From contig JABHRR010000051.1 of NCBI GenBank assembly GCA_018670095.1, forward strand, positions 1 through 34,852: a stretch of 34,852 bases of DNA. Direction: 5' to 3'. The notes under the pieces were generated by a model. The model was not told the origin of the DNA, did not search any database, and was given only the letters and a program-made list of their open reading frames with translations. The DNA comes from Candidatus Woesearchaeota archaeon. Its GTDB lineage: Archaea; Nanobdellota; Nanobdellia; Woesearchaeales; GW2011-AR9. Shown here piece after piece: positions 1 to 7,526 of the stretch (positions are counted from its first letter, which is position 1; each line of letters opens with the position of its first letter). Made by a program: the position numbers and the translations under genes.

Positions 1-1
1 T

Positions 2-877
2 GAAGAAAAAGGTTTCTTTGGTAAAGTTAAACAATCATTTACTACAAAAACAATTTCTGCAGATAAGTTCGAAACATTATTTTGGGAATTAGAGATTGCT
101 TTATTGGAAAGTAACGTTTCTGTAGAAGTTATTGAAAAGATCAAAGAGGACCTTAACGAAGAATTGGTTGACAAGCCGCTTCCGAGAGATGTTCCTAAAA
201 AGATTGAAGAAACTTTAAAGAGAACATTAACAGAAATTCTTACCTTTGACAAAATTGATATTCTTAAAAAAGCAAACGATAAAAAACCTTTAGTGATTGC
301 TTTCTTTGGAATTAATGGTTCAGGAAAAACAACTTCCATTGCGAAGTTAGCTAATTATCTTAAAGAAAATAATTTATCTGTAGTGCTTGCAGCTTGTGAT
401 ACATTCAGAGCAGCGGCTATCCAGCAATTAGAAGAGCATGCAAACAAATTAGAAGTGAAGATGATCAAGCACGATTATGGAAGCGATGCAGCAGCAGTAG
501 CTTTTGATGCTGTTAAATACGCAGAGAAACATAAAGTCGATGTGGTTTTAATTGATACCGCAGGACGTTTACATAGTAATACTAATTTAATGGCAGAACT
601 GGAAAAGATTATTCGAGTTACAAATCCAGATCTGAAAATCTTTATCGGAGAATCAATTACTGGAAATGATTGTATTGAACAAGCAAGAAAGTTTAATGAA
701 ATAGTAGAAATGGATGGTGCGATATTAACAAAAGCTGATGTGGATGAGAAAGGTGGAGCGCCATTAAGTATTGCTTACACCATCAAGAAACCAATTTTAT
801 TCTTAGGGATGGGTCAAGAGTACAAAGATTTTGAAGCGTTTGATAAGAATGTTATTCTAGAAAGATTAGGGTTTTAA
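2..877 (+). CDS. ftsY: Signal recognition particle receptor FtsY (5' end cut by window edge)
   Basis: This is the GTPase that docks the SRP-ribosome complex at the membrane. The frame is open from base 2, and that upstream part reads as the helical N domain, so the gene starts outside the window. The TTG at 104 is an internal codon, not the start. The NG domain motifs are in order: GINGSGKTT (P-loop, from about base 308), DTFRAAA, DTAGR, TGND and TKAD, then the closing GMGQ loop. The stop overlaps the stop of the convergent PHP gene by 4 bases. The family is certain from these motifs; the only thing missing is the N-terminus. Confidence 0.95.
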   Translation, partial: EEKGFFGKVKQSFTTKTISADKFETLFWELEIALLESNVSVEVIEKIKEDLNEELVDKPLPRDVPKKIEETLKRTLTEILTFDKIDILKKANDKKPLVIAFFGINGSGKTTSIAKLANYLKENNLSVVLAACDTFRAAAIQQLEEHANKLEVKMIKHDYGSDAAAVAFDAVKYAEKHKVDVVLIDTAGRLHSNTNLMAELEKIIRVTNPDLKIFIGESITGNDCIEQARKFNEIVEMDGAILTKADVDEKGGAPLSIAYTIKKPILFLGMGQEYKDFEAFDKNVILERLGF

Positions 878-1749
878 TCAAATTGTTCCATTACACTATC
901 ATCAATTTCTAATTGGCCGATCTGTTCTCTTTCGCCACCATGATGATCTGTTCCACCAGTAATGATCAGATTATTTTTTTTAGCGAAGTTAATATAGAAT
1001 TCTCTTTGTTCTTTAGTATGGGTCCAATAATAACATTCAATCCCATCAATGTAATCTAACATTGAAATGATAATTTTTTCTTGAACTTTTAAGTCTGTAG
1101 TAAGGTCTGATAAAGAATGACTTCCTCCATTTCCTGGGTGTGCCAATATTATTTTACCACCTGCTTTCCTGATTAATTTTGAACCTTCTTCTAAAGTTAT
1201 TATTCTTTTAGGAACGTTTAATTCTACAAGATAGGAATTGAAAGCTTCATTAAAGTCTTTAACAATTTTTTTGTCAACAAGTAATTGAGCAAGATGTGGT
1301 CGTCCAACAGCACCTTTAGTTTTATTAATCATTTCTTGACTTTCACTCTCAGTAATTAATGGTTGATTGTTTTCTTTTAATACTGCATTAACTTTTTCTA
1401 CCATTTTTAGAATTCTTTTTAATCTAAATTCTTCATTTATTTTTAGTTCATGATGAAGTGTTTGATCATCTTTATCAAAGCCATATCCTAAAACGTGCAA
1501 TTCAAATGGTTTTTTACCTTCTTTATAGTAAGGGGTATTAAACATCACACTTAACTCAACACCATTAACAAATTTAATTTTTTCTTGGTCACATAATTTT
1601 TTAGTTAATTCTAAAGAATCAATATTATCATGGTCAGTAATGGAAATCATTTTTATACCTAATTCTTTAGCTTTTCTGACAATAATTTCAGGGGTATCTT
1701 TACCATCTGAAGAAGTAGTGTGCATGTGTAAGTCGACTTTATTTCCCAT
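874..1749 (-). CDS. PHP-domain metal-dependent phosphoesterase
   Basis: A 291-residue protein of the PHP family (TrpH/RNase AM-like), whose members are metal-dependent phosphoesterases acting on nucleotides or nucleic acid ends. Visible metal ligands are DLHMHTTSSDG at the N-terminus (residues about 6-16), ITDHDN near 37-42, an HPGNGG motif near 204 and GGTDHHGG near the C-terminus. On the minus strand a TATA-like ATTTTAAAC at about 1772-1782 lies 25 bases before the ATG, fitting a leaderless transcript. It converges on ftsY with a 4-base overlap. The substrate cannot be told from the sequence. Confidence 0.85.
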   Translation of the reverse strand: MGNKVDLHMHTTSSDGKDTPEIIVRKAKELGIKMISITDHDNIDSLELTKKLCDQEKIKFVNGVELSVMFNTPYYKEGKKPFELHVLGYGFDKDDQTLHHELKINEEFRLKRILKMVEKVNAVLKENNQPLITESESQEMINKTKGAVGRPHLAQLLVDKKIVKDFNEAFNSYLVELNVPKRIITLEEGSKLIRKAGGKIILAHPGNGGSHSLSDLTTDLKVQEKIIISMLDYIDGIECYYWTHTKEQREFYINFAKKNNLIITGGTDHHGGEREQIGQLEIDDSVMEQFD

Positions 1750-1846
1750 ATTGTTTTAAAATATGTTTCCGTTTAAAATGTTTATGGTTTAAAGATTGTT
1801 GATTTTAATGATAATCTTTATAAATGCCCTTTCTTCCGATATTTTT

Positions 1847-3118
1847 ATGACTAAAATTTACATTGAAACTGCTGGTTGCAGCCATAATTTTGCTGATTCT
1901 GAGCAGATGGCAGGATTATTAGACCAGGCTAAATTTCAAATAATTGATGAGATAGAAGAAGCAGATGTAATTATTCTTAATACTTGTACTGTGAAGACTC
2001 CAACGGAAAATGCTTTTTATAAAAAGTTAGAAGAAATAAAAGTACAACATCCATACAAGATTGTTATCATTGCGGGTTGTATCCCTCAAACTAGTCGAAT
2101 GAATTTAAAAGAATATTCCCTGATTGGAACCAAACAGATTCACAATATTGTTGAAGTGGTAGAAGAAGCTTTAAATGATAATATTATTCATGCTTTAGAA
2201 ACTGGAGAAATGCCCCATTTAAATTTACCCCGGGTGAGAAAGAATCCGGTAGTGAGTATTATTCCTATTTCTCGAGGTTGTTTAGGTGCTTGTACTTTTT
2301 GTAAAACAAAAGCGGCAAGAGGAAATTTAATCTCTTATTCTATTGAAGATATCAAAAATGAAGTTCTTCTATCATTAAAAGATGATGTTAAAGAAATCTG
2401 GTTAACTTCTCAAGATACAGGGTGTTACGGTTTTGATATTGACACGAACTTAGCTAAATTATTAAAAGTATTAATTAATCTTCCTGGACAATTTAAAATC
2501 AGAATTGGGATGATGAATCCAAATCATTTAATCAAATTTAAAGATGAATTCTTAGATGTTTTTAAGTCTAATAAAATTTTTAAGTTTATTCATTTACCTG
2601 TTCAAGCAGGAAATGATGAAGTATTAAAAGCAATGAATAGAAAGTATAAAGTAGAAAATTTTATTTCTTTAGTTAAAGAAATCAAAGAAAAATTTTTCCG
2701 AGTGACAATTGCAACTGATATTATCATTGGTTTTCCGGGAGAGACCGATGAACAACATTGGGACACTCTTAATTTGTTAAGGAATTTATCTCCTGAAATT
2801 GTTAATATTTCTAAGTATTGGCCAAGACCGAAAACAAAAGCAGCAGAGATGAAACCTTTGCCAACAGAAGTAGTTAAACATCGTTCTAAGATCATTACAG
2901 ATATTTGTAAAAATATTTCAAGCTTACAAAATGAACGTTGGGTAAATTGGGAAGGGGAAATCATTATTGATGAAAAAGGAAAAGAGGAAAATCAATGGAT
3001 TGGAAGAAATGGTTCTTACAAACCAGTTATTGTTAATGGTAATTATAAATTGGGTCAAATATTAAGAATTAATGTTAAAAAAACTACTGATTGGGATTTA
3101 AGAGGAAAAGCAATTTAA
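1847..3118 (+). CDS. mtaB: tRNA (N6-threonylcarbamoyladenosine37-C2) methylthiotransferase, e-MtaB/CDKAL1 type
   Basis: A radical-SAM enzyme that adds a methylthio group to t6A at position 37 of ANN-decoding tRNAs. The N-terminal UPF0004 domain carries three Cys for the auxiliary Fe-S cluster (AGCSHN, NTCTVK, AGCIPQ). The SAM cluster motif is GCLGACTFC (C-x3-C-x2-C), and the C-terminal 60 residues look like a TRAM domain. An in-frame ATG at 1796 would add 17 residues. I prefer 1847 because TTTATAAA at about 1818 lies some 25 bases before it, inside the longer reading, and because family members begin next to the TKIYIETAGC strand. The e-MtaB rather than MiaB assignment rests on archaeal context and the NFADSEQMAG sequence. 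Confidence 0.88.
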   Translation: MTKIYIETAGCSHNFADSEQMAGLLDQAKFQIIDEIEEADVIILNTCTVKTPTENAFYKKLEEIKVQHPYKIVIIAGCIPQTSRMNLKEYSLIGTKQIHNIVEVVEEALNDNIIHALETGEMPHLNLPRVRKNPVVSIIPISRGCLGACTFCKTKAARGNLISYSIEDIKNEVLLSLKDDVKEIWLTSQDTGCYGFDIDTNLAKLLKVLINLPGQFKIRIGMMNPNHLIKFKDEFLDVFKSNKIFKFIHLPVQAGNDEVLKAMNRKYKVENFISLVKEIKEKFFRVTIATDIIIGFPGETDEQHWDTLNLLRNLSPEIVNISKYWPRPKTKAAEMKPLPTEVVKHRSKIITDICKNISSLQNERWVNWEGEIIIDEKGKEENQWIGRNGSYKPVIVNGNYKLGQILRINVKKTTDWDLRGKAI

Positions 3119-3202
3119 AGATTTTTTAGTATTAAATAAATGATTGACTGGTTATAATGCTTTATTTACTGCTTAAAAATTAATTAACCAATTTAATTTT
3201 AA

Positions 3203-3829
3203 TTAATCTTTGATTAATTTTTTTAGTTCATTCTTTTCTTTTTTAATGTCTTTTTTCAATTCTTTTTCAACTTGTTTTTTAATTTCTTCTTCCATTCTTG
3301 GTTTGCCTAATTCTCCTTGATAAGAATTTAATAATCCTTTTATTTTTGCATAAATGTATGCTGTGTCTTGGGCTAGTTTACCACCTGTTTCTGCTTCTAA
3401 AGGATTTTTATAAACAAATTTGTTCATGAGTCCTTTTAAAAAGTAAAACCAGGGTTTCATCCCCCAACGATTATGGTAGTTTGATAAAACCCAACCATCA
3501 AAAGCAATTAAAACATCTCCCTGTTGATAAATTCTTTTTTCTGATTTATGTTCTACTGGACTTTCAGTAACATTATCCAAAGTGATTTTTATTTTTATCA
3601 TCAATGTTAAGTAATTGGTAATTACTCGATATGGTCTTAATTCAACATAGATTCTTTTACCTGTTTCGGTTACTGTTTCTTCACTTTTTTTCTCTCTTTT
3701 AGTATAATCTTTTTCTTCTAATGCTCTATTAACAGTACTGAAAATATCGTCAGCTCTGAAGATCCCTTTATAACTTAGTTGTCGGTTATTTATCCGCAGG
3801 AACTTTTCATAGTTGATTTCGTTTATCAT
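3203..3829 (-). CDS. Conserved hypothetical protein, paralogue of the next upstream gene
   Basis: A 208-residue soluble-looking protein that I do not recognise. It aligns along its length with the protein at 3870-4382: both have an SY(K/E)G(I/L)F motif near the N-terminus, a GK.I.(V/I)...P strand, a Y..(M/K)..KIK..L segment, a (Q)G...I.FD..V strand and a W..KP(W/F)(F/Y).FL helix. The last 35 residues are a Lys/Glu-rich helix absent from the paralogue. It lies 40 bases downstream of that paralogue on the same strand, so they probably share a transcript. The regular strand pattern and the duplication suggest a structural or binding protein, but no function can be assigned. Confidence 0.75.
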   Translation of the reverse strand: MINEINYEKFLRINNRQLSYKGIFRADDIFSTVNRALEEKDYTKREKKSEETVTETGKRIYVELRPYRVITNYLTLMIKIKITLDNVTESPVEHKSEKRIYQQGDVLIAFDGWVLSNYHNRWGMKPWFYFLKGLMNKFVYKNPLEAETGGKLAQDTAYIYAKIKGLLNSYQGELGKPRMEEEIKKQVEKELKKDIKKEKNELKKLIKD

Positions 3830-3831
3830 TT

Positions 3832-3862
3832 TTTTATTAGTTTTTTATTAGTTTTTTATTTG
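3832..3862. repeat. Short AT-rich tandem repeat between two paralogous genes
   Basis: The 40-base gap holds three near-copies of the 11-mer TTTTTTATTAG (the third ends in TTG). On the minus strand this is an A-rich run ending at the start codon of the 3203-3829 gene. It could help ribosome access or be replication slippage; nothing more is visible. Confidence 0.6.
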
Positions 3863-3869
3863 TATTAGG

Positions 3870-4382
3870 TCATGTTTGGTACATATATTTGTAAGTGTTA
3901 AGGAATGATTTTATTTTATATAATAATTCGTCAATATCATGTTTAACCCAATGTTCAGATTTATCATAATTACTTTTGAAAAAATATTTGTCAAAGATAA
4001 CTGTTAGGAACCAATAAAAAGGTTTTTTTGCCCAAACATCTTTCCGATCATTGAAAACATAAGCATCAAAAGTCATTCTAATTAATCCCTGATTTAATTT
4101 TAATGTTTCTTTTTCGTGTTCAATCTCTACATCTTTTAAATCAGTAAGGTTTAATTTAATTTTAGTTTTAATTTTATAATAATCACTAATATTTTTCCAA
4201 GGTTCAAAAACAATCTTTATTTGTTTGCCTTCAGGAGTTATCAGTTCTTCGTTCATTTTTTGATGCCAATCCCAACCTCTACTATAGAAAAATTCTGCAA
4301 TTAGGGCATGAAGTTCAGTGGCATTAAATAGTCCTTCATAACTAAATTTTAGATGGTCTATAACAATATTTTTATCTGCCAT
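3870..4382 (-). CDS. Conserved hypothetical protein, paralogue of the gene at 3203
   Basis: A 170-residue protein, middle member of a three-gene minus-strand group. It shares spaced motifs with the 3203-3829 protein (FSYEGLF, GKQIKIVFEP, KTKIKLNL, QGLIRMTFDAYVF, KPFYWFL) but ends right after the common region. The aromatic-rich W/Y/F content of the last third is notable. There is no signal peptide or clear membrane span. Its first 11 bases overlap the end of the upstream small membrane peptide, which points to translational coupling. Not a family I can name. Confidence 0.75.
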   Translation of the reverse strand: MADKNIVIDHLKFSYEGLFNATELHALIAEFFYSRGWDWHQKMNEELITPEGKQIKIVFEPWKNISDYYKIKTKIKLNLTDLKDVEIEHEKETLKLNQGLIRMTFDAYVFNDRKDVWAKKPFYWFLTVIFDKYFFKSNYDKSEHWVKHDIDELLYKIKSFLNTYKYMYQT

Positions 4383-4488
4383 GACTTTTCCCCTCTAATT
4401 TTTCTTCAAATTTCTTTTTACCAAAGAATAACCAGTACAAACTTAAGTTGCCCATTACAATTAAAATTAATAACAAAGCTGTATCCAT
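4372..4488 (-). CDS. Predicted 38-residue single-pass membrane peptide
   Basis: A short reading frame starting MDTALLLILIVMGNLSLYWL, followed by FFGKKKFEEKLEGKSHGR. It has one hydrophobic helix at residues about 4-23 and then a basic tail, the layout of a small N-out/C-in membrane peptide. Three things support it as a gene: a TATA box (AATTTATAAG, minus strand, 4520-4511) about 25 bases before the ATG, a stop codon overlapping the start of the next gene by 11 bases, and the lack of any other start near that promoter. It is probably the first cistron of the three-gene group. No homologue is recognised. Confidence 0.6.
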   Translation of the reverse strand: MDTALLLILIVMGNLSLYWLFFGKKKFEEKLEGKSHGR

Positions 4489-4507
4489 ATTACTGATAAT
4501 TATTTTT

Positions 4508-4555
4508 TTACTTATAAATTATTCTGTTTAAATTAGGAAAAAATATATAAATGAT
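4508..4555. promoter_or_regulatory. Divergent pair of TATA promoters
   Basis: Two TATA boxes lie back to back. On the minus strand AATTTATAAG (4520-4511) drives the small-peptide group starting at 4488. On the plus strand ATATATAAAT (about 4543-4552) drives the DUF1003 gene at 4574. Both are 22-30 bases from the start codon, so both transcripts should be leaderless or nearly so. Confidence 0.6.
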
Positions 4556-4573
4556 AAGATATTCATTTTAGTT

Positions 4574-5035
4574 ATGGCAAAAAAGAGGTTGAAGAAGAAA
4601 GAGAGTTCTACTGATAAAAAAAGTTCATCTTCTCAACGTTCTAATCATTTTACAAAACATGAACATCATCCTGTATTTCGGCAAGAATTAAATATCGGGC
4701 AGAAAGCAGCTGATAAAATTGCTACGTTCGGTGGTAGTTGGACCTTTATTATTACATTTTTTGTGCTTTTAATAATTTGGATGGGGGTTAATAGTTGGGT
4801 ATTATTAAAAAGACCTTTTGATCCGTATCCATTTATTCTTTTAAATTTAGTTTTATCTTGTTTAGCAGCGATTCAAGCGCCAATAATTTTGATGGCTCAG
4901 AATAGACAGGCGGAAAGAGATCGAATTGATGCTAATTATGATCACGCCATTAATCGTAAAGCTGAGAGAGAGAACCAGCAGTTACAGAAAGATTTTAATA
5001 AAGTTATTCGAATGTTAAGAGAGATGAAGAAGTAA
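4574..5035 (+). CDS. DUF1003 family membrane protein
   Basis: A 153-residue protein with the DUF1003 layout: a Lys/Ser/His-rich N-terminal tail of about 35 residues, a conserved segment (IGQKAADKIATFGGSW), two membrane helices (about residues 57-77 and 86-107) separated by the KRPFDPYPFILLN loop, then IQAPIILMAQNRQAERDRID, which is the family hallmark, and a charged C-terminal helix. The family's function is unknown. The gene is preceded by a TATA box about 25 bases upstream and seems monocistronic. The imperfect hairpin after the stop may end its transcript. Confidence 0.85.
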   Translation: MAKKRLKKKESSTDKKSSSSQRSNHFTKHEHHPVFRQELNIGQKAADKIATFGGSWTFIITFFVLLIIWMGVNSWVLLKRPFDPYPFILLNLVLSCLAAIQAPIILMAQNRQAERDRIDANYDHAINRKAERENQQLQKDFNKVIRMLREMKK

Positions 5036-5050
5036 TTTCTAAAAGCCACT

Positions 5051-5084
5051 ACCCACGAGAAAATTAAAATATTTTTCTGGGGGT
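5051..5084 (+). terminator. Imperfect hairpin downstream of the DUF1003 gene
   Basis: ACCCACGAGAAAA (5051-5063) can pair with TTTTTCTGGGGGT (5072-5084), 11 of 13 positions counting G-U pairs, with an 8-base loop. It lies 16 bases after the stop codon and 17 bases before the next TATA box, so a 3'-end role is more likely than a leader role. It has no strong T run after it. Confidence 0.35.
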
Positions 5085-5100
5085 TCTGTAAAATTTTCCT

Positions 5101-5208
5101 TTTATAAAACCCACTGGTCAGGTGCGGACAAAGTTTATTAATGATTAGTTCTGTAAGATATCTACTAATTAAAACAATTTTTGTTCATTACAAGATCTTG
5201 GAGGGGAC
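5101..5208 (+). promoter_or_regulatory. Promoter and about 78-base leader of the LAGLIDADG gene
   Basis: TTTATAAAA at 5101-5109 is a good TATA box; initiation would fall near 5130. Unlike most genes here this one would have a leader, and it carries a strong Shine-Dalgarno sequence (GGAGGGG) a few bases before the ATG at 5209. ATTAGT and ACTAAT in the leader can form a weak 6-bp stem. Confidence 0.5.
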
Positions 5209-6144
5209 ATGAATAAACAAAAGATAATTTTGGAACTGAATCACATCTTAAACACTTATAAGAAAAGAACACCCTGTTCCCAAATAAAAGTTCTTGAAGA
5301 TAGGAAATGGCTTCCATTATTTAATAATTCTAACTTGTCTAGTGAGTTTGCTTACTTAATTGCAAAAGTAATGGGTGATGGACATTTAGACTCTAATTTT
5401 ATAGTAAAGTTTTCTGGACAAGAAAAAGAACTTAAAAAATTAAAGAAAATAGTTTCTTCTATTTTAAACATTAATATTAAGAAATTTAAAATATTTACAA
5501 GTAAAGCAAAAGGAATTGCTTATACTTTAAATGTTAATGATGCTCTTCTTGGAAGAACATTGTTTTGTTTAGGGGCTCCAATGGGGAATAAAACAAAAAG
5601 CAATTTTTTAGTGCCAAATTGGATTATTGAATCTAAAAGGAATAGCCACTTGTTTTTACAAGGTTTATTAGAAGATGAACTTTCAACCGTTAAGATAGAA
5701 AAGAAAACTCATTCTAATAAACCAAGACTGAAGCTTGCTAAGTCTGAAGAATTATTACCTAATTTAAGAAAATTTTTAAATCAAATTAGGATGATGTTAT
5801 ATGCTTTCAATGTAAATTGTAGTGTAATACCTAAGAAAGCTAATCATAGGGATGATCAAACTACTAGAGACTTGTATTTCGATATTCACAGAGATAAAGA
5901 AAATATTATCCGATTCGGTGATAATGTGGGATTTAGGGTTTATGAAGAGAAATTAAAAAAACTAAATGAATGTGTTGAAATTCTAAAAAAGACAAGACAT
6001 ATTAGAAAACCTGTGATTGATGTTTCAGAAATTGTTAGATTAAGAAAAATGGGGCATAGTATTAGAAAAATAAGTAGGGAAGTAAATTTAAACAAAACTT
6101 CTGTTCATAATGTTATTAAAAAAAGTGCGGGGGAGGAGATTTGA
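5209..6144 (+). CDS. LAGLIDADG-type homing endonuclease-like protein with C-terminal HTH
   Basis: A 311-residue protein with two spaced LAGLIDADG-like helices: FAYLIAKVMGDGHL (about residues 47-60) keeps the acidic residue and GDG end, while FLQGLLEDELST (about 148-159) is more divergent, so activity is uncertain. The last 45 residues form a basic resolvase-like helix-turn-helix (RLRKMGHSIRKISREV...). Free-standing archaeal LAGLIDADG proteins are either mobile endonucleases or domesticated regulators. The last 19 bases of the gene lie antisense to the 3' end of tRNA-Leu, and the HTH-coding segment contains that tRNA's T-run terminator on the other strand. Arrival near the tRNA followed by tail capture is a possible explanation. 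Confidence 0.7.
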   Translation: MNKQKIILELNHILNTYKKRTPCSQIKVLEDRKWLPLFNNSNLSSEFAYLIAKVMGDGHLDSNFIVKFSGQEKELKKLKKIVSSILNINIKKFKIFTSKAKGIAYTLNVNDALLGRTLFCLGAPMGNKTKSNFLVPNWIIESKRNSHLFLQGLLEDELSTVKIEKKTHSNKPRLKLAKSEELLPNLRKFLNQIRMMLYAFNVNCSVIPKKANHRDDQTTRDLYFDIHRDKENIIRFGDNVGFRVYEEKLKKLNECVEILKKTRHIRKPVIDVSEIVRLRKMGHSIRKISREVNLNKTSVHNVIKKSAGEEI

Positions 6145-6147
6145 ACT

Positions 6148-6178
6148 TTTCCGCAAAAAGTATTTTCACACTTTCTGT
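6148..6178 (-). other. Non-canonical tRNA intron in the T arm of tRNA-Leu
   Basis: The bulge-helix-bulge fold is complete. The central 4-bp helix is UUCG (6184-6181) with CGGA (6153-6150). The 5' bulge is GG^A (cut between 6179 and 6178) and the 3' bulge is AA^A (cut between 6148 and 6147). An 8-bp inner helix joins 6177-6170 to 6161-6154 with an 8-base loop. This is the standard substrate geometry of the archaeal splicing endonuclease. Confidence 0.85.
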
Positions 6179-6202
6179 CCCGAACCCACTAAGAGACAGG
6201 AT

Positions 6203-6234
6203 ATCTTTCGTTGGCCGAAACCAATTGTTGATGA
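6203..6234 (-). other. Canonical-position (37/38) intron of tRNA-Leu
   Basis: The central helix is CUUA (6240-6237) with AAAG (6208-6205), three of four pairs. The 5' bulge is AG^U and the 3' bulge is AU^A, giving cuts after 6235 and before 6202. The intron also has a small UUGG/CCAA hairpin (6224-6221 with 6214-6211). Confidence 0.8.
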
Positions 6235-6423
6235 CTTAAGTCCTGCGCATTTGACCAGACTTTGCTACCCCCGCATGTCTAGAACACAGGTGTCTTTTTA
6301 TTAGTGGGTGAAGATGTAAAAATGGGGGTTATTTATAAAACTTATCTTAAAAGATTTGTTTATTGAAAATATTCCCTCACACTTTTTTTCATTAATTATT
6401 TAAACTAGCGAACTTCTGGTTAT

Positions 6424-6741
6424 ATGATGAAGCCAATCCCTAATTCCATTGTTGTAAATACTGGTGAACAAGTTACAGTTACAAATACTATTGATGATTT
6501 TTTTGTTGAAACTGAACGGTTTGTTCTGGATAATTATAATGTGCAAAAATCAGAGTTTGAAATTAAATCTGGTGGGTTAGCGGCTGATTTTTCTCAAATG
6601 TCAAATGACCGAATTACTTATTTATGTTATCAAGATATGGTTCTTGCTAGTGTTTTTGAAACTCGAACAGAATTTAATTATGTGAGATATACATTTTTTA
6701 GAAATTTAGGGTCGCTTAATGAATTAACGTCTCGAGAATAA
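6424..6741 (+). CDS. Hypothetical protein, 105 residues
   Basis: A short soluble protein that I do not recognise. It starts MMKPIPNSIVVNTGEQ and ends LGSLNELTSRE, with no signal peptide, membrane span or Cys pair. Predicted alternation of strands and turns is all that can be said. It is supported as a gene by a TATA box (TTATTTAAAC, 6396-6405) about 20-25 bases before the ATG, fitting the leaderless pattern seen elsewhere, and by codon choice like its neighbours. The next gene has its own TATA box, so this one is probably transcribed alone. Confidence 0.6.
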   Translation: MMKPIPNSIVVNTGEQVTVTNTIDDFFVETERFVLDNYNVQKSEFEIKSGGLAADFSQMSNDRITYLCYQDMVLASVFETRTEFNYVRYTFFRNLGSLNELTSRE

Positions 6742-6786
6742 TTTTTTTTTCTAAACAATTATATACTCTTAACATTTCTTTTAGTT

Positions 6787-7461
6787 ATGCAAGAAGATCA
6801 CAAACACGAAGAAGATCAAGAAGAACATCATGAAGAACACTTTGATGATCATCAATCTTGGTATAAAGGTCCGATGAAAGTTATCATGGGCTTATTTCTG
6901 ATATTGATATTGGTTCTCTGGTTAGTTCCGTATTACGGGATCAAACAGAATCCGGAACCTAATTATCTGCCGACGATAGCAGACTTAAATATTCCGGAAA
7001 TGGTTATTCCTGAGATAAATTCTGGGAAAATAACTGCTTATGTCTCTGTAACTCCAGAAATCAAACAAATTGCTGACAAGATTGTGACTTTATCTTGCCA
7101 AGAGACACACAAAGTTTGTAATGCGAAAGCAATGTTTTATTTTGTACAGAAGAATTTTAATTATCTTAATGATCCTTTAGCTTTTGAGTATTTCAAAACT
7201 CCTCAGGAATCACTGAAATCAGATTCTGGAGATTGTGATGATAGTTCAATATTATTATCTTCGTTATTACAATCAATCGGTTTACAGACAAGATTTGTTT
7301 TTGTTCCTGGACATGTTTATGTTCAAGTGAAACTTTCAGAAGCAGTTTCTGCTTACAAAACAGAAGACGATTGGATTAACTTAGACACTACTTGTTTTAA
7401 TTGTGAATTTGGCGAGATTCATTATAGTTATGTGGATAGTCATAAGAGTTATTTAGGTTGA
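6787..7461 (+). CDS. Membrane-anchored transglutaminase-like cysteine protease/transferase
   Basis: A 224-residue protein with a His/Glu/Asp-rich N-terminal tail (residues 1-28), a single membrane helix (about 33-50) and an exported transglutaminase-like domain. The catalytic triad is visible: Cys150 in GDCDD, His176 in PGHVYVQ and Asp200 in NLDTT. Two extra cysteines after the Asp (TTCFNC) and two before the catalytic Cys (SCQETHKVC) could form disulfides outside the cell. The His-rich tail would be cytoplasmic and could bind metal. The TATA-like ATTATATAC (about 6758-6766) lies some 25 bases upstream. The substrate is unknown; cell-surface protein processing or crosslinking is a reasonable guess. 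Confidence 0.8.
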   Translation: MQEDHKHEEDQEEHHEEHFDDHQSWYKGPMKVIMGLFLILILVLWLVPYYGIKQNPEPNYLPTIADLNIPEMVIPEINSGKITAYVSVTPEIKQIADKIVTLSCQETHKVCNAKAMFYFVQKNFNYLNDPLAFEYFKTPQESLKSDSGDCDDSSILLSSLLQSIGLQTRFVFVPGHVYVQVKLSEAVSAYKTEDDWINLDTTCFNCEFGEIHYSYVDSHKSYLG

Positions 7462-7526
7462 ATAGGAGTAACTTTAATTCTTAAATTTTAATTATAACAA
7501 TTCTTAGAAATTTAGGAAAAAGAAAA

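Larger units (their letters stand above)
6126..6274 (-). tRNA. tRNA-Leu(UAA) with two introns (anticodon loop and T arm)
   Basis: Read on the minus strand, GCGGGGG (6274-6268) pairs with CCCCCGC (6133-6127), with discriminator A at 6126. The D arm contains GG. The anticodon stem CAGGA/UCCUG holds loop CUUAAG-A, giving anticodon UAA, and there is a Leu-type long variable arm of 15 bases. Intron 1 (6203-6234, 32 bases) sits at the usual 37/38 position. Intron 2 (6148-6178, 31 bases) splits the T stem: removing it gives GGGAG/CUCCU around UUCAAAU, while the unspliced sequence cannot form that stem. The mature length is then 86 bases, normal for Leu. A T run follows the 3' end on the minus strand (about 6125-6118). 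An AT-rich TAATAAAAAG at 6304-6295 may be the promoter. Confidence 0.88.

Noticed and set aside
104-106. TTG at 104 as the start of ftsY
   Set aside because: The frame continues upstream to the window edge with a good N-domain sequence, so this codon is internal.
1796-1846. Longer N-terminus (17 extra residues) for the e-MtaB protein
   Set aside because: The TATA box lies within it, and family members start at the strand following the ATG at 1847.
5110-5208. A degenerate tRNA fragment upstream of the LAGLIDADG gene marking an insertion
   Set aside because: Only a short likeness (AACCCACT...CAGG) to the tRNA-Leu antisense was found; no stems can be formed.
6110-6304. A 64-codon plus-strand reading frame after the LAGLIDADG gene
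   Set aside because: It lies across the tRNA-Leu gene, reads the antisense of its stems and has no promoter or ribosome binding site.
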